NCBI GenBank assembly: GCA_002730485.1
Contig: PCAH01000104.1
Span: 1-22,860, forward strand
Length of the DNA stretch: 22,860 nucleotides
Direction of reading: 5' to 3'
From: Dehalococcoidia bacterium
GTDB lineage: Bacteria > Chloroflexota > Dehalococcoidia > UBA3495
Part shown: piece after piece, positions 1 to 7,536 of the stretch
Layout: each line of letters starts with the position of its first letter
How positions within the stretch are numbered: the first letter of the stretch is position 1
The notes under the pieces: model-generated
Seen by the model: only the letters and a program-made list of their open reading frames with translations
Database searches by the model: none
Told to the model about the DNA's origin: nothing
Program-made: the position numbers and the translations under genes

Positions 1-926
1 CCGCGGATGGCGTTGCAGAATTCTTCTTCCACCCGCCAAACGGCTCGTCCCGCCTCGGGGTTCGGGATCTCCTCCAGTTTTTCGTCGCCCCGTTTGCCGC
101 CGTAGACGTTCTGTGCGCCGTCCACGTGGAGTGTTCCCTCGCTGCCGTAGATCCAGACGCCGTTACCTGAAGACAACCCGGTGACGGCGCTGAACTGCAT
201 GTTGGCTTGGGCACCATTGGCCAGTTCAGCGAGTATATTCACGTGATCGGGAATGCTGATGTCTACCAGATCGCCGTTCTCATCCTTGCGGCGGTTCACG
301 TTGATCGACGTCATGGCTGATACTTTGGTGGCGCGGCCAACCCACCGGATCATGGCCTCGTACCAGATGCCCATGTTCAGGATGTTATAGCCGCTCAGGT
401 CGCGGTCATTGCGCCAATGCATCTCGCTGCCCTGATCCATGAAGTTGTTGCCAAGGGACTGCACGTTCACGCCAATGATGTCGCCGATGTAGCCCTCAGC
501 GATCTTGCCCTGAAGTAGGCGGTCGATCTTGAAGGTCAGGGGAGACGGGACGATCTGGGTGACCAGGTCTGGTCGTTCCCGGGAGGCGTCCAGCATCTCC
601 TGGGCCTCTGCGGCGGTGGTGGCCATTCGCGCTTCGCAGAGCACGTGTTTCCCGGCTTCCAGGGAGGCCAGGACCAGGGTGCGGTGCATGTAGGGCCAGG
701 TGCCGATGCAGATGGCATCGATGCTTGGGTCTTCCAGCAGGTCCTGCCAGTTGTCGTAGACCCCAGAGATGTTGAACTGGTCAGCTACTGCCTGACTTGA
801 GGCGCGGCTGCGGTTGGCCACGGCCGCAATCTCCAGGCCTTGGACCTTTTGGAAACCGGGGATGTGCCGGTCTCGGGTGTTCTTGCCGGCGCCAATGAGA
901 CCGAGTCTGATTCCTTCTGAAGCCAT
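1..926 (-). CDS. Gfo/Idh/MocA family oxidoreductase, copy A (3' end outside window)
   Basis: The minus-strand frame is open from ATG at 926 to the window edge, giving 308 residues without the C-terminus. The N-terminus is a Rossmann nucleotide-binding region (GLIGAGKNTR, residues 9-18), followed by a Gfo/Idh/MocA alpha/beta domain. An AGGGAG ribosome site precedes the ATG. It is a tandem paralog of the gene at 972-2039: I counted 61 identities in the first 100 ungapped residues, and both share nearly the same leader just before ATG. The usual EKP motif is replaced by E98-A99-R100. The later motif that normally carries Asp and His reads YNILNMGIW (180-188), so those positions are Asn184 and Trp188. 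Family members normally use NAD(P) on sugars or polyols. The substrate here is unknown, and normal dehydrogenase activity is doubtful. Confidence 0.85.
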   Translation of the reverse strand, partial: MASEGIRLGLIGAGKNTRDRHIPGFQKVQGLEIAAVANRSRASSQAVADQFNISGVYDNWQDLLEDPSIDAICIGTWPYMHRTLVLASLEAGKHVLCEARMATTAAEAQEMLDASRERPDLVTQIVPSPLTFKIDRLLQGKIAEGYIGDIIGVNVQSLGNNFMDQGSEMHWRNDRDLSGYNILNMGIWYEAMIRWVGRATKVSAMTSINVNRRKDENGDLVDISIPDHVNILAELANGAQANMQFSAVTGLSSGNGVWIYGSEGTLHVDGAQNVYGGKRGDEKLEEIPNPEAGRAVWRVEEEFCNAIR

Positions 927-971
927 GATTGCTCTCCCTGATGATTTCTTTTTGTGCTTTGGAAGAATCGC

Positions 972-2039
972 CTAGAGAGGCAGGTGGATCGCCTGGCCCG
1001 ATTGGGCGCTGCGAGTAACTGCCTCAGTGAATTCCATGTATTGTACCCCCATGTCAAAGGGGGTATGGGTGACTGCTCGGTTACCACGGATGGAGTCGAT
1101 GAAGTCTTGCTCCACTTGCCACTTGCCCCGCTTGGCGTCGGCGACGGGATGTTCCTTGAATTCGGTATCTCCCGGTTTGCCAAGCCACACTTTGTCGAAG
1201 GGCGGGCCTTCAAGTTTGATGGTTCCCTCACTGCCGAAGATCCATAGTTCGGAACCGGTCTGCATGCCGGTGACGGTGCTCCAACTGAGGTCTGCTTGGA
1301 CCCCGGATGCGAACTCGCACAGTACGTTTACGTGGTCGGGGATGGTGACACCGCGCATAATGCCGTCATCGTCCTTGCGCTGATTGGTGAAGACATGGGT
1401 CATGGCCATGACTTTGGTGGCTGGGCCGACGTAGCGCATCAACGCCTCGTACCAGATGCCCATGCCCATGATGTTATAGCCGCTGAGCAGCCGGTTTTGT
1501 CGCCAATGGAGGAGGCCTTCAGTGTTCATGAAGGTGTCTGAGCGATCCGCCCGACCGTGGTAGTCGCAGACCCTGAGCCGCAGTGCCAGAAGTTGGCCCA
1601 GTTCGCCGCTTGCGATCAGGTCCTGGACGGTCTGATCCACCTGCAGGGTCTGGGGAGCTGGCACGATCTGGGTGACCAGGTGAGGGGACTGACGGGAAGC
1701 ATCCAGCATCTCGTGGGCTTCCTGGGCGTCCATGGCCATGCGGGCCTCGGTGAGGACGTGTTTGTCGTTCTCCAGAGCGGACAGCACCAGGGTGTTGTGC
1801 ATGTAGGGCCAGGTGCCAACGCAGACGGCGTCTATGTCGTCGGCCCCCATGAGTTCCAGCCAGTTGTCGTAGACCGTGGGTATCTCGTATTCGCTGGCGA
1901 TGGCCTCGCCGGACTCGCGGCTGCGGTTGGCCACGGCTACTATCTCAACGCCTTCTTGTTCTCGAAGGCCGGGTATGTGTCTGAGGCGGGTGTTTGCGCC
2001 GGCCCCAATGAGCCCAACGCGGATGATCCCATTCTCCAT
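972..2039 (-). CDS. Gfo/Idh/MocA family oxidoreductase, copy B
   Basis: This 355-residue protein has the normal family length. The N-terminal Rossmann motif is GLIGAGANTR (9-18), and the C-terminal domain is the usual dimerisation/substrate region. The start is ATG 2039 with GGAGGG 8 bases upstream. It lies directly upstream of copy A (45-base gap), so the two are likely cotranscribed from a promoter near 2109-2137. Like copy A it has E98-A99-R100 instead of Glu-Lys-Pro. At the conserved Asp and His positions of the second motif it has Gly192 and Trp196 (YNIMGMGIW). The fold assignment is firm from sequence. Function may be a non-standard oxidoreductase, or cofactor or ligand binding without dehydrogenation. 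No substrate can be named. Confidence 0.88.
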   Translation of the reverse strand: MENGIIRVGLIGAGANTRLRHIPGLREQEGVEIVAVANRSRESGEAIASEYEIPTVYDNWLELMGADDIDAVCVGTWPYMHNTLVLSALENDKHVLTEARMAMDAQEAHEMLDASRQSPHLVTQIVPAPQTLQVDQTVQDLIASGELGQLLALRLRVCDYHGRADRSDTFMNTEGLLHWRQNRLLSGYNIMGMGIWYEALMRYVGPATKVMAMTHVFTNQRKDDDGIMRGVTIPDHVNVLCEFASGVQADLSWSTVTGMQTGSELWIFGSEGTIKLEGPPFDKVWLGKPGDTEFKEHPVADAKRGKWQVEQDFIDSIRGNRAVTHTPFDMGVQYMEFTEAVTRSAQSGQAIHLPL

Positions 2040-2108
2040 GATTGCCCTCCAGGCGCGGCGGCGGCGCTAAAGCGCGTTTCGTTTTGGGTCTGAATTTGAA
2101 TTCGACTA

Positions 2109-2137
2109 ATTCTAGGTTAGAGGTTGGGTTTAGTCTA
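2109..2137 (-). promoter_or_regulatory. Candidate promoter of the Gfo/Idh/MocA pair
   Basis: On the minus strand TAGACT (2137-2132) and TAGAAT (2114-2109) are separated by 17 bases, matching sigma-70 consensus at 4/6 and 5/6. The predicted start near 2102 gives a leader of about 60 bases before ATG 2039. Confidence 0.4.
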
Positions 2138-2194
2138 TAGGGATTGGCCGGACGGGGGCGCGTCTGAAAAACACTCCTCTACAAACCTGCGTGC

Positions 2195-2203
2195 TGGTAT
2201 ATT
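2195..2203 (+). promoter_or_regulatory. Candidate extended -10 promoter for the CoA-transferase at 2256
   Basis: TGGTATATT is an extended -10 (TGn plus TATATT) with no convincing -35. It lies about 50 bases before the ATG, in the 216-base divergent spacer between the Gfo genes and the CoA-transferase. Confidence 0.3.
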
Positions 2204-2255
2204 AAGTCCCCGCTATTCCCATCCAATCTCCATCTAATCAGTTGGGAGGTATCCA

Positions 2256-3503
2256 ATGGAATCGCATGGCCGGTCATTACTCCAGGATCAATTCGGCCCT
2301 TTGCAGGGCGTACGAGTCCTGTCCACGGGTTCCATCGTGGCCGAACCGGTGGCTGCCGCCATGGCCGCCGAGATGGGCGCCGAGGTCATCCACATCGAAC
2401 GGCCCGGCGGGGGTGAGGACTGGCGGCATGCCGAGTTCCCCATCGACAGCCCAACCGGAGAAGAGATTGCCAGCTCCTGGGTCCAGGACCGGCGAAACAC
2501 CTTCTACACAACCCTGGATTTCAGCACCTCTGAAGGCCAGGAGATATTCCTCGATCTGATCAAACGGACCGATATATGGATGGAGAGTTCCAAAGCCCAA
2601 ACTTACGACAAATGGGGCCTGGACGACGCGACCATACTCGAGGCCAACCCGAGCATCGTCATCTGCCATGTGTCCGGTTTTGGGCAGGACGGTGACCCCG
2701 AGTACGTAAAGCGGGCGTCCTACGATTTTACGGCGCAGGCCTTCGGCGGCATGATGAACCTGATGGGAAGCCCAGACCCTGCCCCACCGTCCCGGGCCGT
2801 CCCCTGGACAGCCGACTACATCACCGCTTTGTTCTGCCTGTGGTCATCGCTGGCTGCGTATATCCACGCGCAACGCACCGGAGAGGGGCAGGTGATCGAC
2901 CTGGCCCAATACGAGGCGGTGCACCGCATCCTCTCCGGAACGATGGTGGCGTACCACGAATTGGGCATGGTGCGGGAGAGAGCGGGCAACAAGGCGGGTA
3001 ATGCTCAGCCCTGGGACACGTTTCAGGCCAAAGACGGTTGGGTGGTTGTCGCCGCCATCGGGCCGATAGTCTACTCCCGGGTTTGCCGAGTGCTGGGCCT
3101 GGACCCGGAGGATGAGAAATGGATCTCGGCGCGCCGGGAGGTCGAATCTCCCCAGGGCATCGAGTTTGATGCGATCCTACGGGGTTGGGTGGAGGAACGG
3201 ACCGTTGATGAGGTGGTTCAAACCTTTAACGATGCCCAGGTGGGTTGCAGCGGGATAATGAACGCCCAGGAGATGGCGGAGAACTCTCACTACCAGGCCC
3301 GTAATGTCCATGTGGAGTGGGATGACCAACAGCTGGGTAGAAAGGTGAAGGGCGTCGGGGTGGTGCCCAAGTTTTCCAAGACACCTGGCAAGATATGGCG
3401 TGGCTCGGTGTCCGTGGGCCACGACAATGACCTGATCTATCGAGACCTATTGGGATTGCAAGAACACACCTTGGCTGACCTCTCCAATCGCGGCGTCATT
3501 TAA
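2256..3503 (+). CDS. CaiB/BaiF (class III) CoA-transferase
   Basis: This 415-residue protein has the family's usual length. It moves CoA between carboxylic acids through an aspartyl-CoA anhydride intermediate, in the cytoplasm. Sequence support: N-terminal GVRVLSTGSIVAEPVAAAMAAEMGAEVIHIE-type Rossmann region (18-48), LDFSTSEGQEIFLDLIKRTDI (88-106), and the GEGQVIDLAQYE segment (209-220). The catalytic Asp is D187 in TADYITA, 22 residues before GEGQ, exactly where it sits in the paralog at 8880. The start is ATG 2256 after a clear GGGAGGT site. It is divergent from the Gfo genes and 45 bases upstream of the S26 protease. The acid substrate cannot be told; family members handle carnitine, oxalate, bile acids and aromatic acids. 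Confidence 0.9.
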   Translation: MESHGRSLLQDQFGPLQGVRVLSTGSIVAEPVAAAMAAEMGAEVIHIERPGGGEDWRHAEFPIDSPTGEEIASSWVQDRRNTFYTTLDFSTSEGQEIFLDLIKRTDIWMESSKAQTYDKWGLDDATILEANPSIVICHVSGFGQDGDPEYVKRASYDFTAQAFGGMMNLMGSPDPAPPSRAVPWTADYITALFCLWSSLAAYIHAQRTGEGQVIDLAQYEAVHRILSGTMVAYHELGMVRERAGNKAGNAQPWDTFQAKDGWVVVAAIGPIVYSRVCRVLGLDPEDEKWISARREVESPQGIEFDAILRGWVEERTVDEVVQTFNDAQVGCSGIMNAQEMAENSHYQARNVHVEWDDQQLGRKVKGVGVVPKFSKTPGKIWRGSVSVGHDNDLIYRDLLGLQEHTLADLSNRGVI

Positions 3504-3548
3504 CCGCCCCAGTCTGTCTAACTTTTGAAAACAGAGGATTTAGCTCCG

Positions 3549-4028
3549 GTGCTTGGTTCCTTCTTCCACGGTCTGATAAACATACCCTTCTCGGCCCGGT
3601 TTCGGGTTGAGGGGGACAGTATGCTGCCGTTTCTCAGGCATAAGGAATCGGTCCTGGTGGTACGGACGCGGTTTAGCTGGAATAAGCTGCGGCGGGGAGA
3701 TGTGGCTGTGTTTGAGCGTCCTACCGCTGCCGGTGGCACATCCATCAAACGCGTGATCGGCCTGCCGGGTGAGGACATCAAGATTGCCGGTGGCCGGGTT
3801 TACGTAGACGGGCAGTTATTGGCAGAGGACTATGTTGGCGGAGTGACGGACGAGGAGGAGAAGGAGTGGTTCAACGGGCCGGACGAGTATTTCTTGCTGG
3901 GGGATAACCGCGCGAAGAGCACTGATAGCAGGAATCATGGGCCGGTGGCCGGGGAGAAGGTCAAAGGGCGGGCCTGGGTCTGCTGCTGGCCTCCAGCCCG
4001 CTGGCGGCCGCTGGGTCGGGACAAGTAA
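3549..4028 (+). CDS. Signal peptidase I-like S26 serine protease, apparently without membrane anchor
   Basis: This S26 family protein has Ser/Lys dyad motifs: Ser24 in EGDSMLPF and Lys67 in SIKRVIGLPGE, then YVDGQLL and the late box LLGDNRAKSTDSR. I chose GTG 3549 (159 residues) because AGAGGA lies 10 bases upstream. TTG 3525 in the same frame would add 8 residues but has no ribosome site. Typical signal peptidases have a transmembrane helix before the catalytic Ser. Here only a short, weakly hydrophobic stretch precedes it, so the protein may be soluble or peripheral. The window has a second, normally anchored signal peptidase at 20110. It follows the CoA-transferase by 45 bases and may share its transcript. 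A specialised processing protease is an alternative to general signal peptidase. Confidence 0.8.
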   Translation: MLGSFFHGLINIPFSARFRVEGDSMLPFLRHKESVLVVRTRFSWNKLRRGDVAVFERPTAAGGTSIKRVIGLPGEDIKIAGGRVYVDGQLLAEDYVGGVTDEEEKEWFNGPDEYFLLGDNRAKSTDSRNHGPVAGEKVKGRAWVCCWPPARWRPLGRDK

Positions 4029-4046
4029 AAACGGGTGGTTAGGAGG

Positions 4047-4316
4047 CTAGAGCTTCCAGATATTACCCACCTGCATGATCAGATCCACGTTGAATATACT
4101 CTCGGCTGGCCAGCCGGTCATCTTGATCCAGTCTTCGAAGTGCTCTTGTTCCACGGCTTCGCACTCGGTTACGAGCTTGCCGCGTTCCAAGTCGCCGTAG
4201 ACCTTCAGGATTGTGGTCCGGCGGTCGGGACGCCATTTGCTGACGGCGCTCAGTTTTTCCCGGAATTGTTCTTCCGTGAGTCCGGAAACATTGTGTATCG
4301 CTAGAAATCGGGCCAT
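4047..4316 (-). CDS. Small DUF4242-like protein
   Basis: This 89-residue protein begins MARFLAIHNVSGLTEEQF. Its later part has a strand-rich segment (ILKVYGDLERGKLVTECEA) and a helix followed by GWPAESIFNVDLI. The layout resembles DUF4242/nickel-binding ferredoxin-like proteins (beta strand, helix, strand pair, helix, strand); I place it there tentatively. The start has GAGGT 11 bases upstream. It is the last gene of a minus-strand run with the two hotdog proteins (51-base gap) and converges on the S26 protease with 18 bases between stops. The function is unknown. The position suggests a small accessory protein of the hydratase operon. Confidence 0.6.
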   Translation of the reverse strand: MARFLAIHNVSGLTEEQFREKLSAVSKWRPDRRTTILKVYGDLERGKLVTECEAVEQEHFEDWIKMTGWPAESIFNVDLIMQVGNIWKL

Positions 4317-4367
4317 GTCGGTAAATTACCTCGTTGATAAAGCTGATAGCTTCTGGCTGTCAGCTCT

Positions 4368-4928
4368 TTAATCCTTGGGAGCTACAAAAGGATAGGGGAT
4401 GTCGATGCCGCCCTTCAGCGGCAGCACCACGGTGGCGCTGCCAGGCATGCTCTCCACACCGTCTTGGGTCTTCATGCCAAGGTCCACCTCGATGAAGCCC
4501 ATGCCGCCCTTCTCGTACTTGTTGGTCACGATGGCCCAGACAATCAGGGTGTCGCCGGGCACCAGCATGGCACGGTGCTCAAAGGAGGCCTTCCATGGCC
4601 AGCCTTTGGGCAGGGTGAAGTCCTTCAGGTATTGGGGCACCACGCTCTGCTTCCAGGAACCATGAACGAGGATGCTGGGGTTCTTGTCATGGTTCATGCC
4701 GAAATCCAAATCGTAATGGATCCGGTGGAAGTTCTCGATGGCCGCGCTCCACCGGAAAAGGTGGGTAGGGGTTTGGTTGTAGACGTACTTGGGCAATTCG
4801 TCGCCCACGTTCACATCTTCGTAGTAGGTCTGGGTCTTGTTCCGCAATTCATCGGCGGTGGGACGCTCGTTATGAGACTGAATCTCCTCGGGCGTCATTT
4901 TTAGCAAGTCTTCTAATGGGGCGCTCAT
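4368..4928 (-). CDS. MaoC/HTD2-type hotdog hydratase, catalytic-half subunit
   Basis: This 186-residue protein carries the MaoC entry signature YYEDVNVGDELPKYVY (35-50), then the active-site region ENFHRIHYDLDFG and SILVHGSWKQ, and a second hotdog strand set ending GSATVVLPLKG. The NxHRIHYD form of the motif is, from family knowledge, that of HTD2-like 3-hydroxyacyl-thioester dehydratases and mesaconyl-CoA hydratases, rather than the DFNPIHYD form of PhaJ-type hydratases. It would act on an enoyl- or hydroxyacyl-CoA in the cytoplasm. The start is ATG 4928 with GAGGT upstream. The neighbouring gene at 4973 looks like the N-terminal hotdog half, so the two probably form a heterodimer. The natural substrate is unknown. 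Confidence 0.85.
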   Translation of the reverse strand: MSAPLEDLLKMTPEEIQSHNERPTADELRNKTQTYYEDVNVGDELPKYVYNQTPTHLFRWSAAIENFHRIHYDLDFGMNHDKNPSILVHGSWKQSVVPQYLKDFTLPKGWPWKASFEHRAMLVPGDTLIVWAIVTNKYEKGGMGFIEVDLGMKTQDGVESMPGSATVVLPLKGGIDIPYPFVAPKD

Positions 4929-4972
4929 TGGGACAACCTCGAATAAGCTCTAGGCGGGTTATTTATTACTGG

Positions 4973-5536
4973 TTAACGACGAATGGAGGACTGTCTGGTG
5001 ATGCAGAGCAGTTCCTGCTTCTGGTTCGTGTAGGTAATCTCACGGGTGATGATCAGGAAGGCCTTTCCGTCCCGACCAACCCGTTCGCGAATGTCGTAGT
5101 AACGGTTCTGGAAGAAGATGGTGTCGCCAATATTTGGGTATTGGTAGACCTCGATCTCGTTTCCGGCGTTCAGTGTCCGCACCAGGTGGGTGGGGATCGG
5201 GGGAAGCTCGCCTGGTCGCTTCACCGAGCCGATGCCGTCAGACATGGGGTTTTCTTTGAAGGCCGCGGTGATGGCGTCTTCTGCTTCGGGCCGGATGCGC
5301 TGGGTCATGTAGCTGACCATGATGGGAGGAACGATGATTGCGCCGTAGTGGGTGCTCTCGGCGAATTCTTCGTCCCAGTACCGTGGGTCTGGGTCCATCA
5401 CGGCTTGGGTGAATCGGCGTAGGTACTCAACGTCCACAGTTCCCCAGGATTCGATCAACTCGCCTTCGACGCCAATCATGGCTTTTACCTCTGGCGTGAG
5501 GACCGACTGTGTGTCGGGTTGGGACTCCTGAGTCAT
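4973..5536 (-). CDS. FAS1-type MaoC N-terminal-half hotdog dehydratase subunit
   Basis: This 187-residue protein resembles the N-terminal dehydratase domain of MaoC/FAS1-type proteins: GTVDVEYLRRFTQAVMDPDP, then YWDEEFAESTHYGAIIVPPIM, and a later RTLNAGNEIEVYQYPNIGDTI strand region. It lacks the HRIHYD catalytic motif, which sits on the next gene, so the pair looks like a split HTD2-like or HadAB-like hydratase. I chose ATG 5536 because GGAGGA lies 8 bases upstream. An in-frame start at 5599 would add 21 unlikely residues and run through the predicted promoter. It is the first gene of the minus-strand operon (37-base stop to the next ribosome site). Likely role: structural and substrate-tunnel partner of the catalytic half. 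Confidence 0.82.
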   Translation of the reverse strand: MTQESQPDTQSVLTPEVKAMIGVEGELIESWGTVDVEYLRRFTQAVMDPDPRYWDEEFAESTHYGAIIVPPIMVSYMTQRIRPEAEDAITAAFKENPMSDGIGSVKRPGELPPIPTHLVRTLNAGNEIEVYQYPNIGDTIFFQNRYYDIRERVGRDGKAFLIITREITYTNQKQELLCITRQSSIRR

Positions 5537-5567
5537 AGCTGTTTTCCTCCGGTGATTTGACGCCCTC

Positions 5568-5596
5568 AGACTAACCCAGCCCCCCAAACTAGTCAA
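5568..5596 (-). promoter_or_regulatory. Candidate promoter of the hotdog hydratase operon
   Basis: On the minus strand TTGACT (5596-5591) and TAGTCT (5573-5568) are 17 bases apart. The predicted start near 5561 leaves a 25-base leader containing the GGAGGA site of the first gene. Confidence 0.42.
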
Positions 5597-5619
5597 CAAA
5601 CTCCCGAAGGGAGCTTTTG
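5596..5619. terminator. Hairpin with T-rich flanks, possible bidirectional terminator/insulator
   Basis: ACAAACTCCC and GGGAGCTTTTGT fold over a GAA loop: 5 perfect inner pairs, then an outer A/T part with a bulge. T-rich bases follow on both strands. It lies directly upstream of the predicted hydratase promoter, in the 270-base divergent spacer, where it could stop incoming minus-strand transcription. No gene obviously ends here. Confidence 0.4.
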
Positions 5620-5694
5620 TTTGGGCGCGGTTGTTGCCAAGATTTGGTGCGGTTCTGCGGCGCTTTGGTCAGGCATCGACGAAGCTGGTTCTGC

Positions 5695-5723
5695 TTGTGA
5701 ATTTAGTAACGCTGGGATAACAT
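5695..5723 (+). promoter_or_regulatory. Candidate promoter for the DUF192 lipoprotein/PfkB pair
   Basis: TTGTGA (5695-5700) and TAACAT (5718-5723) have a 17-base spacer and each match consensus at 4/6. The predicted leader is about 75 bases. Confidence 0.35.
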
Positions 5724-5806
5724 TGGATTCGGACTTATGAAGCCCTTTATGAGCCGGATTTGAAGCCGGATTACCGGTTACAAATCGGAAAAACCAGGGG
5801 AATGAA

Positions 5807-6418
5807 TTGGAGCGTCTTCGCCCTGTCAGCCGATTAGCCAGCAACCGTTGCACAGCGATGGCTTTGGCCATCTGTCTGCTGGCCCTGTCACTGGCCTGCG
5901 GGAGTTCCGCCACCGCTACACCGAACATCACGCCAACAGAAACACCGGCTGTGGCACCGACCAGCCCGTCGGCCTCTGGCACAACCACTGCTTCAACCCC
6001 CGATGTAATGCCCAATACCGGGCCGCTCGTCCGGGTGGAAGACCTGGAATTTCCGGTTGAATTGGCGGTGAATTCGGAACAGCGGATAAAAGGGCTTTCC
6101 GGGCGGGCATCGTTGGACGCCGGAACTGGGATGTTGTTCATCTTTGAGAAGCCGGAGCGGTTCCGTTTCTGGATGCGGGAGATGGAGATATCCTTGGATA
6201 TGGTCTGGATCGGTTCCAACTGCGAGGTTGTGGACGTTTCAGAGAACGTTCCCTTCCCAGACCCAGAGACCCCGTTGGACGAATTGCCGCGTTACTCGCC
6301 CGAGTCCCGGGCCAAATTTGTCCTTGAGATCAACGGCGGCGAGGCGGCTGAATTGGGCCTGGGTATTGGCGACAAAGTGGAATTCTTGAACGAGATAGCT
6401 GGCAAGTACGACTGCTAG
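5807..6418 (+). CDS. DUF192 domain lipoprotein
   Basis: This 203-residue exported protein has a hydrophobic signal (MALAICLLALSLAC) with lipobox LSLAC, so Cys31 is the likely lipidated residue. A Thr/Ser/Pro-rich linker covers about 32-70. The DUF192 domain follows, with ELAVNSEQRIKGLSGRASL and GMLFIFEKPERFRFWMREM as its hallmarks. TTG 5807 is preferred over the in-frame ATG 5858 because AGGGG lies 6 bases upstream of TTG and no site precedes ATG; the ATG alone would also give a functional signal peptide. It would be anchored outside the cytoplasmic membrane. DUF192 proteins have no firmly established biochemical role that I can rely on. The PfkB gene follows after 52 bases. Confidence 0.88.
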   Translation: MERLRPVSRLASNRCTAMALAICLLALSLACGSSATATPNITPTETPAVAPTSPSASGTTTASTPDVMPNTGPLVRVEDLEFPVELAVNSEQRIKGLSGRASLDAGTGMLFIFEKPERFRFWMREMEISLDMVWIGSNCEVVDVSENVPFPDPETPLDELPRYSPESRAKFVLEINGGEAAELGLGIGDKVEFLNEIAGKYDC

Positions 6419-6470
6419 TCGATTAAATACAGAAAAATAGACAGTTAGAAAAGAGCGAGGGACCTTACAA

Positions 6471-7400
6471 ATGGACATCCTGGTTTCCGGATCAATGGCC
6501 TACGACCGCATCATGGATTTCAACGGCATGTTCTCCGAACATATCCTGCCGGACCAACTGGACAATATAAACGTCAGTTTCACGGTGAACAGCCTCACCG
6601 AGAACTTTGGCGGGACGGCGGGTAACATCGCGTATTCGCTCTCTCTGCTGGGGGAGAAACCCCGCATCCTGGCCACCATCGGTCAGGACTACCACCGTTA
6701 TTTTGAATGGTTGAAACAGATCGGCGTCCCAACGGCGGATATCCGCATCGTAGAAGAGGAACTCACCGCCGGCGCCTACATCACCTCTGATACTTCAAGC
6801 AACCAGATAACCGGGTTCAACCCCGGTGCCATGAAACAACAATCAGGCTTTGATTTCTCATCGGTCGACCCCAAAGACTGCCTCGCCATCGTGGCCCCGG
6901 GTAATCTGGGAGACATGGCTGAATACACCGCCGAGCACGAAAAGCGCGGCATCTACTCGATCTTTGATCCTGGCCAGTCCCTACCGGCTTGGGGGCCGGA
7001 ACCGCTGGCGACGGCCATCAGGCAATCCAAGATGTTGGTCTGTAACGACTATGAGATGGAACTGATCTCCAACACCACCGGCATGTCCCGAGACCAGGTT
7101 GCCGAGACCGTGGATACTATCGTCGTGACCAAAGGCGGCGACGGCTGTGACATCATCACAACGTCTGGCACGGTGTCGGTCCCGGTGGTGCCTGCTGAGG
7201 ATGCGGTAGACCCAACTGGTGCTGGTGACGCATTCCGGGGTGGCCTGATCAAGGGATTGATCGCCGACCTCCCCATCGAACGCGCGGTGCAGATGGGCAA
7301 CGTGGCTGGTCACTATGCCGTGCGGGTTCTCGGCACCCAGCAGCACAGCTTCACCCAGGATGAGTTCAACGCGAAACTGTCGAAGAACTTTGGGGGCTAA
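6471..7400 (+). CDS. PfkB family carbohydrate/nucleoside kinase
   Basis: This 309-residue protein has the usual ribokinase-fold length. The N-terminal PfkB signature is FGGTAGNIAYSLSLLG (46-61). NDYEMELI (192-199) and VVTKGGDG (219-226) lie in the ATP-binding half. DPTGAGDAFRGGL (247-259) holds the anion hole and the catalytic base D253. It transfers phosphate from ATP to a sugar or nucleoside hydroxyl in the cytoplasm. Adenosine kinase-like and ribokinase-like members look alike at this level, so the substrate is left open. The start ATG 6471 has GAGGG upstream. It probably shares a transcript with the DUF192 lipoprotein, although the functions are not evidently linked. Confidence 0.9.
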   Translation: MDILVSGSMAYDRIMDFNGMFSEHILPDQLDNINVSFTVNSLTENFGGTAGNIAYSLSLLGEKPRILATIGQDYHRYFEWLKQIGVPTADIRIVEEELTAGAYITSDTSSNQITGFNPGAMKQQSGFDFSSVDPKDCLAIVAPGNLGDMAEYTAEHEKRGIYSIFDPGQSLPAWGPEPLATAIRQSKMLVCNDYEMELISNTTGMSRDQVAETVDTIVVTKGGDGCDIITTSGTVSVPVVPAEDAVDPTGAGDAFRGGLIKGLIADLPIERAVQMGNVAGHYAVRVLGTQQHSFTQDEFNAKLSKNFGG

Positions 7401-7407
7401 CCGGCAA

Positions 7408-7436
7408 TTGCCTCTGCCGCTGGTGTCGGCTACAAT
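7408..7436 (+). promoter_or_regulatory. Candidate promoter of the CoA-transferase pair
   Basis: TTGCCT (7408-7413) and TACAAT (7431-7436) are 17 bases apart, with 4/6 and 5/6 consensus matches. Start predicted near 7443, about 95 bases before the chosen GTG. A short hairpin (CTGGCC/GGCCAG over TTTTC, about 7464-7480) lies in this leader. Confidence 0.45.
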
Positions 7437-7536
7437 CCGTCCGAATTTACTGCCCTAGTTCGCTGGCCTTTTCGGCCAGGCTTGGCTGGAATCCGGTTGA
7501 TGGGTTCCGGTGAAATTGAAGCTTAAGGAGAGCACT

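Noticed and set aside
1557..2093. 178-codon plus-strand open frame within Gfo copy B
   Set aside because: Antisense to a conserved gene, Gly/Val/His-rich without domain character.
4368..4928. Loss of the catalytic Asp in the MaoC-type protein (ENFHRIHYD against GDFNPIHYD)
   Set aside because: NxHRIHYD is the normal motif of the HTD2/mesaconyl-CoA hydratase branch, so it points to subfamily rather than inactivation.
5593..6219. 208-codon minus-strand open frame opposite the DUF192 lipoprotein
   Set aside because: It is antisense to a gene with clear domain and lipobox; the product is low-complexity with no ribosome site, and part of it mirrors the Thr/Pro linker.
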